This document shows positions 55,179 to 64,000 of a stretch of 64,000 nt of DNA, piece by piece. A program made the position numbers and the translations under genes. Origin of the DNA: Gambelia wislizenii (Eukaryota > Chordata > Lepidosauria > Squamata > Crotaphytidae); contig JAUMIR010000003.1 in assembly GCA_030847615.1 (NCBI GenBank), forward strand, positions 32,114,501 to 32,178,500. The letters run 5' to 3'. Numbering within the stretch: position 1 is the stretch's first letter; the number at the start of each line of letters is the position of its first letter. Below the pieces are notes generated by a model that did not search any database, was not told the origin of the DNA, and was given only the letters and a program-made list of their open reading frames with translations.

Positions 55179-55509
55179 GGACATTTTCAGACGCCCCTTA
55201 CCACGCAAGCAGCCTCCGGAGCAGTAATGAGACTGCTGCACAGCAGGGGGTCCATTTTGGACGACGCCATCCCTCTCTCGGTGTCGTCCATGACTGTTCC
55301 GGCTAGCATTGAAGGCGGTCGCACTAGTTTTCACTCATGGAAGTTGTCCGTGAGTAAAAAATAGCGCGGCCGCCTTCAGTGCTAGCTGAAACAGTCATGG
55401 ATGACGCCAAGAGAGGGACGGCGTCATCCAAAATAGACCCTCTGACGTGCAGCTGCCTTGTTACTGCTCCGGAGGCTGCTTGCGCGGTAAGGGGCATATG
55501 AAAATGTCC
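55179..55509. mobile_element. Palindromic MITE, copy 3
   Basis: A 331-bp foldback with GGACATTTTC ends and CCA duplicated on both sides (55176-55178 and 55510-55512). Arms share GCAGCCTCCGGAGCAGTAA, and both carry a GACTGTT..GCTAGC..TGAAGGCGG type block specific to this copy. Confidence 0.9.
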
Positions 55510-55655
55510 CCAGAGTCAATGGGGGAAACAGCAGTCCTTGGATCCTGAATCCCTGTAGAAAGGTATCTACTTACTATCTTTGGCCAAATAGCTTCCTTGC
55601 CCTTGAACAGAGAGACCCACCCAATTTCAGGAACAAGCAAAGAACAACTTTCACA

Positions 55656-56837
55656 AAATCACAAAAAGTCAACATGGGTTTCAGAGAAACAAGTCATGCC
55701 AGACTAATCTGATCTCTTTTTTTGATAAGGTTACCAGCTTGGTAGATGTAGGGAACACTGTGGACACCACATACCTTGATTTCAGTAAGGCCTTTGACAA
55801 GGATCCCCATGACATTCTTGCAAACAAGCTTGTAAAATGTGGGCTAGACAAGTTAACTGTTAAATGGATTTGTAATTGGTTGACTGCCGAACCAAAGGGT
55901 GCTCAGCAGTGGCTCCTCTTCTTCTTGGAAATATGTGACCAGTGGGGTGCCACAGGGTTCTGTTCTGGGCCCAGTGCTATTCAAAATCTTTATCAATGAC
56001 TTGGATGAGGGAATTAGGGGCATACTTATCAAATTTGCAGATGACACCAAATTAGGAGGAGTAGCTAATACCCTAGAGGACAGGATCAAAATTCAGAATG
56101 ACCTGGATAGACTGGAGAGCTGGGCCAAAGCTAACAAAATGAAATTCAATACGGAGAAATGTAAAGTACTGCACTTAGGGCGGAAAAATGAAATGCATAG
56201 ATATAGGATAGGAGAGACCTGGCTGAACAAGACTACGTGCGAAAGGGATCTAGGAGTCCTAATAGACCACAAGTTGAACATGAGTCAACAGTGTGATGCA
56301 GCAGCTAAAAAGGCCAATGCGATTTTGGGCTGTATCAATAGAAGTATAGTGTCGAGATCAAGGGAAGTAATAGTGCCGCTCTATTCTGCCTTGGTCAGAC
56401 CTCACCTAGAATACTGTGTCCAGTTCTGGGCACCACAATTCAAAAAGGATATTGACAAATTGGAGCATGTCCAGAGAAGGGCAACTAAAATGGTGAAAGG
56501 TCTGGAAACCATGCCTTATGAGGAGAGACTTAGGGAGCTGAGTATGTTTAGCCTGGAAAAAAGACAGTTAAGAGGCGATATGATAGCCTTGTTTAAGTAT
56601 TTAAAGGGGTGTCACGCTGAGGATGGAGCAGGCTTGTTTTCTGCTGCTCCAGAGACTGGAACACGGAGCAATGGATGCAAGCTCCAGGAACAGAGATTCC
56701 ACCTCAACATGAGGAGGCACTTTTTGACAGTAAGAGCTGTTCGGCAGTGGAACACACTCCCTCGGAGCGTGGTGGGGTCTCCTTCCTTGGAGGTGTTCAA
56801 ACAGAGGCTGGATTGCCATCTGTCGGGGATGCTTTGA
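55656..56837 (+). pseudogene. CR1 RT, truncated and frameshifted
   Basis: It encodes RT motif A (YLDFSKAFD) in the frame 55739-55999, then FADD and the CR1 C-terminus in the frame 55899-56837. Near 55886-55896 two bases are missing compared with the full copy, causing the switch. The endonuclease and first part of the RT are absent. FADD is intact, but the protein would be incomplete. Confidence 0.9.
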
Positions 56838-56910
56838 TCAAGATTTCCTGCATGGCAAGGGGTTGGACCCCTCGTGGTCTCTTCCAACTCTACAATTCTA
56901 TGATTCTATG
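55656..56910 (+). mobile_element. CR1 LINE, 5'-truncated copy
   Basis: It starts at AATCACAAAAAGTCAACATG (equivalent to about 51931 in the full copy) and ends with the ATTCTATG tail. By eye the DNA is very close to 51931-53201. A possible short target repeat (AACTTT) flanks it. Confidence 0.92.
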
Positions 56911-58262
56911 AACTTTACTAGTGGAGGCTATGTATTTATAGACCCATTCCTAGGTCTGTACAGGTGTTAGGGAGAGATGTTCTCATTATCTCATTCAGTT
57001 TAAGTAGCAAACTTCAGCTGACATATCAGTAAGACAACCGACCATTCATATGTTAATGCTTCCTACATCAGGCTACTAATGTTACAGAATGGGATACATT
57101 CTTCTGCTGGGAATTGCAGCCCCTGGCAGTTTCTAAAGTCATTACAATATCTCTCACACACAGTCAAGGCCAATCACAATTTTAGCATTCTCAGCAAAGA
57201 TGGCCTTCCTTTGATTCATTTCATTACTATCTAGTGTTTGTCAATGATCAATATACAAGGACCCCTCTGTCATTCTGTGGATATCCTGTACAGTTATGTT
57301 TAACCATGCATGTTTTTAATAAAGCTCAGCAGCATTGTAGAACTATAAGGACAGATTAGTGTTTCAGCCTTGAAATCCCCTAAACTAGCACGCCCTGTAC
57401 CTCTTATGTGTCCTTGGAAGGGATGCCAATACCATCCTGTTGAAGCAAGATTCAGTTGTCAGTCTGGTTGGGTTCTGTAGGTGGAGCATTCCCAACTTAT
57501 ACATGGGGTTATGTTGTCAGCCTTAGGGATTGGCATTTTAATGATCCACAATGTAAACATATGACATTTCATTGTGGGAGAATTGAAATGGCCATGAAAG
57601 CAAATCCACATGGGTCTAATGCTCTTGCCATAAAGCACCATTGAGCACTTACTATCACCTATGGCTCGATAAGCTGGCTGGGTACGCTCAAACCGAAAAC
57701 AACATTGGCCTTACAATTAGAGTCAGGCCATAAATCCCTATAGTGCATTATCATCTGATTTGACTAGCAGTAGCTTTTGAGGGCTTCAGGTCTGTTCCTT
57801 TAATTCTGGACTGGGCAAAGCACATTGCACTGGTTAAACCCAATGACTTTATGGGGACAAATATTGGGGTAAAAACTGCCAGTCACACACACACACTGAA
57901 ACTTCCAACTGGTGCAATTGGACACTAAAAGCTATTTTGGCAGTCCCTGGGTCTTATTTGAGGTTATGTTTAAAAAAATAAATCCTGGCCAGCCTTCTGA
58001 TGACCTTCTGGCAAATGGCCTTGGAGGTAAAATCTGCCACTTTAAGGCCAAGGGAGGCTCAGGTTGAGGGACGGGTGGTTCTATCCTGTCAAATGGCCCT
58101 TAGATCCACCAAAGTTGCCCACCCCCATTTTTAAATGATGACATCAGAAAACTGAATTGTGCCCTATTGCATGAGAGTCATGTTCTCTATGGATGACCAT
58201 GGTGCCCATTTTTAAAAGAATAAGGCAGCATTGGATAGCATCAGTAGATTCAAGTCTGAATC
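56911..58262. other. Unassigned intergenic sequence
   Basis: Only short runs such as (CA)n near 57880 are visible. Paired antisense frames at 57456-57644 have no motif. Confidence 0.4.
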
Positions 58263-58520
58263 ATAAAATTCTGAAGTTATAAAGGACACCAGTGGGACCT
58301 CTAGTCCAACCCCCTGCCAGCCTAGGAATGCATAGCTAAAACATCCCTGACAGCCAACCAGCCAACCTCTTTTTAAAGAGCTCGAATGAAAGAAAGTCCA
58401 CCACCTCCTGAGTTGATCTGTTCCACTTTTGAATCACTCAGGAATTTGTTCTTAATGTTTAATCACTCTCTCCTTTCTTATTTGAATCCATTTGCTTGAG
58501 TCCTATGTTCTTTGCTATAT
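58263..58520 (-). mobile_element. Old CR1-like 3' end (antisense)
   Basis: A diverged antisense CR1 tail (ATAAAATTCTGAAG, CTAGTCCAACCCCCTGCCAG, CAACCTCTTTTTAAAG). It is clearly older than the other copies. Confidence 0.6.
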
Positions 58521-58718
58521 ATGACTACTGCAGTGAGATTGTTATGTGCAAAAGGATGGAAAACATCATCAATGCCGACAAAAGAAGACAGGCTGTTAAA
58601 AATGAATGATTGAGGAGATTCTCAGACAGGAACAAAAAAAAGCATTCCTGTCCCACAATTTCCACTCCATCCCTGTCCCATCCCTGACCTGCCACAATCA
58701 CCCTCTTCACCACACAAA

Positions 58719-59050
58719 GGACTTTTTCATACAGGACTGACTGCACAAGAAGACTCCAGAATAGTTACAACACTGTCGCATGGCAGGGGGGCCATTTCGG
58801 ACGCTGCCGTCCCTCTCTCGGCATCATCCATGTCACTTCCGTGTATGATTGGAGGCAGCCGCGCCATATTTTACTCATGGACAACTTCCATGAGTAAAAT
58901 ATGGCGCGGCTGCCTTCAATCATACTCGGAAGTGATACGGACAATGTCGAGAGAGGGACAGCATCGTCCAAAACAGACCCCCCTGCCACGCGACAGCATC
59001 ATAACTATTCTGGAGTCTTCTTGTGCGGTAAGTCCTGTCTGAAAAAGTCC
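58719..59050. mobile_element. Palindromic MITE, copy 4
   Basis: A 332-bp foldback with GGACTTTTTC ends. Flanking triplets are AAA and ATA, one mismatch from a duplication. Both arms carry the copy-specific GGCAGCCGCGCCATATTTTA block around a short loop. It lies close upstream of the repeat at 59081. Confidence 0.88.
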
Positions 59051-59080
59051 ATAGCTTCTCTAACATCGTTCTGGCAGTCC

Positions 59081-59262
59081 AGGAGTGAACAGAGCTCTAA
59101 TGGAGCTCCCTTCACTTCCTGGATCAAAATCCCACAGATTCTTGTGACAAGACACGAGCGCAGGAAATTCAAAAATAAAAATAACCCCCCAAAAAAGTGA
59201 CAGCAAGCACAAAAACACACTTTAAATATTAAAGTAACCTGGGGATGGCCATAAAAAGTGAG
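59081..59262. repeat. Unclassified dispersed repeat, copy B
   Basis: It aligns with 41300-41482 on the same strand. Family unknown. Confidence 0.55.
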
Positions 59263-60427
59263 GCACTAGGGAAGTTAGAATGAATGTAACTAGGGAAGCT
59301 AGAATGACTACTTAGACATATAACCACCATAAAGAAAGTTGGAAGTACTGTAATTGCATTTTTTAAATTTCTGAATATCTTTCTTTCCTTTCTTTGTTTC
59401 TATTTCCTTTCTTTTTATATGTCTGTATACTGGTAGTTTTTTGTAGTGTGTAGTGTCATTTTTTTAGGTTTTTTAAAGTATATGTGTGTGATAATCACCA
59501 ATAAAAATATTTCAAAAAAGAGAAAGTGCCACTAGAGATGGCAAGTACAGATAATGAGTGAAACAAGAGCAACTAAGTTACAGAGGCCTGTCTTAAGAGG
59601 CTACTTTAGAATAGAAAAGCAGCTCACTCCCAAGAAATTAAACATAATTGTGCCCCATCACAGTACAGTAGTGTGCTGCCATTATAGTTTAAGACCTACA
59701 GTGACTTACAGAACAAACTACCTGCAAATAGGTTCCCAGTTGGGACTTTAATATTATTAGTCTAGGCATTCCTTAAACTAAGGCCTGTCACTGTGGTAGC
59801 ACAGCTTAGTTGCAACCCTTAATGGTTTGTGTCATGATGCTTTGTTTCCATTGTTACCAGGCAGCATCCTTTGTGTGATTTGTTTATTTTACACAGGCTT
59901 TATTCCACAATGCTATGATTAACCTGTTCATTGCAAAGAAGGGTGGAATTGGACTTCTTATATCTATAAATATTGGGGCAGAGCAAAAAAATGAGATCCT
60001 CTCAGACCTGACCATACAAGTTGCCATGTTTCCAAGCAGTGACAGCCCTAAAACAAACCAACAACAACAACAAAACCAACATTTTACACAGTCCAGTAAT
60101 CCCTTAAGAGGAACATGTGGGGCCGTCTTGTGTCCTTTTCCACAATTTACCTTTTCAGAGGATTTCTTTGTTCAGCCATAAAGATGGCTGCAACAGCCAC
60201 CTGTTAACATGGTTCCATTGCAGGAACATATTGTATACATCTTCATTCATATTTCTTATTGTAAGGCTGAATGCAAAACATGCTTGAAAGAATAGTTCTT
60301 GGAATTAGTTTTTGAAAGTTCTCTGAAACAACTCAAGGCTAGTTGAATGTCCCTACAATCTTCTAAGTGTAGGTATTATGTAAAGGACCTCCAGGAAAAG
60401 GCATGACCAATGAGACTATCAGTAAGG
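59263..60427. other. Unassigned intergenic sequence
   Basis: It contains (AAC)n near 60059-60073 and T-rich stretches at 59360-59480. No exon seen. Confidence 0.4.
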
Positions 60428-60513
60428 CCTTGTAGCAACATGGCCAAATGGTGATTTGAATCCCTGTCTCCCAGTGTCCTAGTTCAGTGCTCAAACCACT
60501 ATAGCACACTGGC
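60428..60513 (-). mobile_element. Sauria-type SINE head remnant (antisense)
   Basis: Only the tRNA-derived head remains: GATTTGAATCCCTGTCTCCC, CAAACCACTATAGCACACTG. Confidence 0.75.
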
Positions 60514-61860
60514 TCAGGATTGTGTACAATATCCTAATTACATTCTTAACAACATTGTTGATCATCCATCTGTCTGTTTGCCTGTTGTGTTTTGGGGGTG
60601 GAGGGAGGTGAGTGAATGGATTCTTATTATTCTTTATTCCTACCCCAATAAGTGCTTGGTGCTACGGCAGATGCTCAAGTAAGGAAGCATGTAGTAAGGA
60701 AGTAAGGAAGCTACCCTACCAAATATAACAGGTTGGGGAACTGTTTTGCATTCCAGGAGCTGTTGGACTACAGCTCCCAGAAGTCATTGCCAGCATAGCC
60801 AATGGTGAGGAAGGGCTGCATGATTCCTATCCTGCTATACAATTGCAGGGCCACTCCTAGGTGCTGCCTGTGGTGGAACAGCAAATGGTGCTGCATCATA
60901 ATGATGCATCATAATGATGCATACCTTGTACATTTACAGAATTGGGTTTTAAATGCTTTATTTCAGCAGTTTGAGCAAACATATTCCATTCTGCTGTGTC
61001 ACCTGCCTGCTGTTCCCTATAAAGATAAGGATATAAGCCCTAGAAAACCCAAAAGCTGTGATCGGGCTAGGAATAAATATCAGCTATATGGTAAAATATA
61101 TACTGTGGGTTTATGTATGATTTGTCCACTTCATGACTTCATTTCATGGTGCTACTGCTAACATCCTCACCAGTCCCCCAGATATCATTCATCACCGGAA
61201 GCAGCCACCTCCCTTTGCCTGCTAGTAGAGTCAGGTCTGTGGATTGTTATGAGTGGGCACCATTACTGGCACAAATGTAATCCAAAACATAAAAGATACA
61301 TTACAAAGGAATCTCAAGACAAGATCCAAACAACTTTCCCACCTCTATTAGTACAGTACCTTACAAGTGTTTTGAGCAGTACACAAACATTATTGCAGCA
61401 TTTTTTTCAGAAACCCTGTAAAGTACACAAGTATTACTATTATCATACAGGTACATTTATTTTCTCTTAGTTTTGCTTCAGGGGATTTGGAATACACTAG
61501 CTGATATTAAGTGGGGTAATATATGAATTGTCTTAACTTTCCAAACATATTTTATTCCCAAAATTATCCACTGGTCTTTAACTTGTTTTTGTGTTGTTGT
61601 TTTTAAACCAACACTTCTACTTTTTTCCTCCAGTGTGGTGTAAAAGACCTGTTGCAAATATAAGTTATCATAGCTGTTTCAGTTTGTTTCATTCAGATAT
61701 ATTTATAACTGGGCAATTGTAATCTGTTGTTTTCTCTGCTATAATAGGTTTATCATCTCAAAAGAAGGTGCAGTCATGATTTCCAAGAACTGGCTCAGGA
61801 TTGTACGTATTTGTGTTGTCCAAACTGATTAATTGGTATTGGCTGAGATCCTACATTGGA
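60514..61860. other. Unassigned intergenic sequence
   Basis: It contains an ACTACAGCTCCCAGAAG-type dispersed repeat (60757-60810) and a CATCATAATGATG tandem palindrome (60895-60921). No gene seen. Confidence 0.4.
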
Positions 61861-62098
61861 ACTGTTGTTGTGTGCCTTCAAGTCATTTCCAACTTATGGC
61901 AACCCTAAGGCAATCCTATCACAGGGGTTTCTCAGCATGATTTGTTCAGGAAGGGGGTTACCTTTGCCTTCTTCTCAGGCTGAGAGTATAACTTTACCAA
62001 GGTGGGCCAGTGGGTTTCCATGGCCAAGCAGAGATTTGAACCCTGGTCTCCAGAGTCATAGTCCAATACTCAAACTAAAGTATAGCACACTGACTCAC
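61861..62098 (-). mobile_element. Sauria-type SINE (antisense)
   Basis: Tail (GTGTGCCTTCAAGTCATTTC), body and head (GATTTGAACCCTGGTCTCC, CACACTGACTCACA) are present. Nearly full length. Confidence 0.85.
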
Positions 62099-62481
62099 AT
62101 TGGGCTGCATGGTATAAATCTCCACATGTGGAGTTATGCACTGATTGTGCCACACAGCACTTGTGCTGAATGGCACTGTCATGCTGCTAAATGCACAACT
62201 GAAATGCACAATTGAAGGCAGAACTGAAGGAGTTTTGCTGCCAATTTCTGCAGCAAAAGACATATACACATAATCTTAGAATGCTCCCCTGCATGTGCAA
62301 TGCCATCAAATGTACAAAACTACTTTTGTCTGTAAGTGAAATTACAGCCACAGGTAGATGATTTATTAGTGTTTCTAATGCTTCAAAAGCTCCTTCTTTT
62401 TACATTTAAAGATGTGGAAAGTATGCATTTTTTCATGACCAAAAGTATTTTTACATATTCATTGAAGATGTTTCTGATTAT
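62099..62481. other. Unassigned sequence
   Basis: Nothing recognised. Confidence 0.4.
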
Positions 62482-62904
62482 TAGAATCATAGAATCATAG
62501 AGCTGGAAGAGACCCCAAGGCCCATCTAGTCCAACCCCCTGCCATGCAGAAATAAACAATTAAAAAAAACATAGGCCATCCAGCCTCTGCTTAAAAACAT
62601 CCAAAGAAGGATAGTCCACCACACTCCGAGGCAGTGCATTCCACTACTGAACAGCACTTACTGTCAGGAAGTTCTTCCTAATGTTTAGGTGGAATCTCTT
62701 TTCCTGTAGTTTGAGTCCATTGCTCCATGTCCTAGTCTTTGGAGCCTCAGAAAACAAGCTTGCTCCATCCTCAGTATGATATCCCTTCAAATATTTAAAC
62801 ATGGCTATCATGTCCCCTCTTAACCTTCTCTTCCCCAGGCTAAACCTACCCAGTTCCCTAAGCCGCTCTTCATAGGACATGGCTTCCAGACCTCCTACCA
62901 TTTT
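62482..62904 (-). mobile_element. CR1 3' fragment (antisense)
   Basis: Octamer tail, 3' UTR and the C-terminal ORF2 region. The minus-strand piece reads MVGGLEAMSYEERLRELGRF, followed by the KYLKGYHTEDGASLF block, in an open 85-aa frame. It is 5'-truncated. Confidence 0.92.
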
Positions 62905-63606
62905 GGTATCAAGAAAGCCTAGATGGAGATTAGCAAATTATTTTATGTCATGCATTTTATTTAAAAGGTATAAGATTCTAGTTTGGTCTGTGTGGGTTTT
63001 TTTGGCATCAAAGCAAAATCCATTTAGTAGAGTTGGAAGTCACTCAAGTACTAGATGAAGCCATATTAGGCCCATTAAGTCTCCCTAATCAATCCCCCCA
63101 CTCCTACTTGATCTAAGCATTATCTACGTTCATGTTGTCCAGTGTTATATTTATATTCCATTTTGGTACTGTTGGCTCTTACAGTGGTACCGTGCTAGGA
63201 TTCACTTTGTGCTCAGCCACTGGAAACCACCAGCAGTGTGGCATGGAAAAGATGAAAAATTACAGACCTATTAACTTAACATCTGCTCTGAGTAATTGCT
63301 GGAAAGCATATTTAAAGCCAGAATTGCTAAACAAACTAGAGACAGGTTGCTGAGGGAAAAATTAAATTTTAACAATTTGTGGGGGCAGGAGTGAAATAAG
63401 AGTGAGTCACACCTGTCATTCTTTAGCACCATTAGCACATTGTAGTGGTTTCTGGGTTTTTTTCTCCTCCCCAAAGCACTCAACAACAGGGTTTGGAAAG
63501 AAAATATGAAAACAACCATCACTGGTCATCAGGGAAAATTCCAGAAAGGGTTTGTGAGTTCCTTTCCATCTCTAAATTTTGATAGCCTATAGAAGAGAAG
63601 ACCGAG
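62905..63606. other. Unassigned sequence
   Basis: A short reading near 63250-63350 (KNYRPINLTSALSNCWKAYL) resembles the NYRPISLTS block of LINE RTs, so a small diverged RT remnant on the plus strand is possible. Otherwise nothing is recognised. Confidence 0.4.
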
Positions 63607-63825
63607 GCTGCTGCCACACTGCAGAAATAATGCAGTTTCACACTACTTTAACTTCCATGGCTCCATCCTAGGGAATCCTGGGATTTGTAATTTGTTGTGG
63701 CACCAGAACTCTCTGACAGAGAAGGCTAAATCTCTCACAAAATTACAGATCCCAGGAATCTAGAGCACTGAGCCTTGGCAGTTAAAGCAGGGTCAAACTG
63801 GATTATTTGTGCAGTGTGGCAGCAG
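63607..63825. mobile_element. Palindromic hAT-like MITE
   Basis: The ends GCTGCTGCCACACTGCAG and, inverted, CTGCTGCCACACTGCAC match. The inner arms hold AAATAATGCAGTTT / AAACTGGATTATTT and the centre holds GGGATTTGTAATTT. Confidence 0.7.
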
Positions 63826-63836
63826 ATGATAATGAG

Positions 63837-64000
63837 ATCATAGAATCATAGAATCATAGAATCGCAGAGTTGGAAGAGACCACGAGGGCCATCCAGTCCA
63901 ACCCCCTGCCATGCAGGAAATCACGTTCAAATCATCCCCGACAGATGGCCATCCAGCCTCTGTTTAAAGACCTCCAAGGAAGGAGACCCCACCACACTCT
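63837..64000 (-). mobile_element. CR1 3' end (antisense), runs off the window
   Basis: Four octamer units, then the antisense 3' UTR and the last ORF2 codons. The copy continues beyond position 64000. Confidence 0.92.

Noticed and set aside
60895..60921. The CATCATAATGATG tandem palindrome as a regulatory site
   Set aside because: It is a short simple repeat with no supporting context.
1..64000. CRISPR arrays, prokaryotic operons, rRNA or tRNA genes
   Set aside because: Tandem direct repeats are microsatellites or transposon parts. The content is vertebrate retroelements, and tRNA-like boxes occur only in SINE heads and one weak antisense stretch.

Overview
This 64 kb window looks like vertebrate, probably squamate (lizard), intergenic DNA. 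The evidence is the repeat content: CR1 LINEs whose 3' ends carry the octamer ATTCTATG, about eleven copies of a tRNA-derived SINE with an (AAC)n tail of the Sauria-SINE type, an L1 fragment, a Penelope-like fragment, L2-like 3' ends with (AAT)n tails, and many small DNA transposons. Genus cannot be told from the sequence. I found no convincing exon of a host gene, and no tRNA, rRNA or CRISPR array. Every long open frame that reads as a protein belongs to a retrotransposon.

Layout. Positions 940-4250 hold an antisense LINE with endonuclease and reverse transcriptase (RT) domains that is decayed and partly duplicated; 3' fragments of the same family lie at 23.9-24.55 kb and 43.8-44.56 kb. From 6 to 9 kb there are DNA transposons, two mariner/Tigger-like MITEs and a possible LTR. 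From 9.5 to 13.4 kb the window is repeat-poor. A Penelope-like remnant with a decayed hammerhead motif lies at 13.45-14.04 kb. A CR1 copy at 16.8-17.9 kb is split by a hAT-like insertion. An antisense L1 occupies 20.6-23.5 kb and contains an inverted 100-bp duplicate of its own upstream end. From 24 to 46 kb there are SINEs, CR1 tails and hAT-like elements, including a LINE inserted in a hAT-like element with a target duplication of about 90 bp.

The right third is the most active-looking part. A candidate solo LTR (47.73-48.64 kb) is followed by a nearly complete CR1 (about 49.05-53.2 kb) with both frames open: ORF1 (325 aa, CxxC motifs, coiled coil, SGNH esterase-like domain) and ORF2 (968 aa from the ATG at 50207, endonuclease plus RT). 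ORF2 appears to have lost the endonuclease catalytic glutamate through a small in-frame change. A second CR1 of the same subfamily (55.66-56.91 kb) is truncated and frameshifted.

Four palindromic MITEs of about 320-330 bp (31.6, 47.0, 55.2 and 58.7 kb) share a terminal sequence beginning GGAC and, in three cases, a 3-bp target duplication. Within each copy the two arms match each other better than they match other copies. No new multi-gene system is visible. The unusual content is retroelement and transposon structure.
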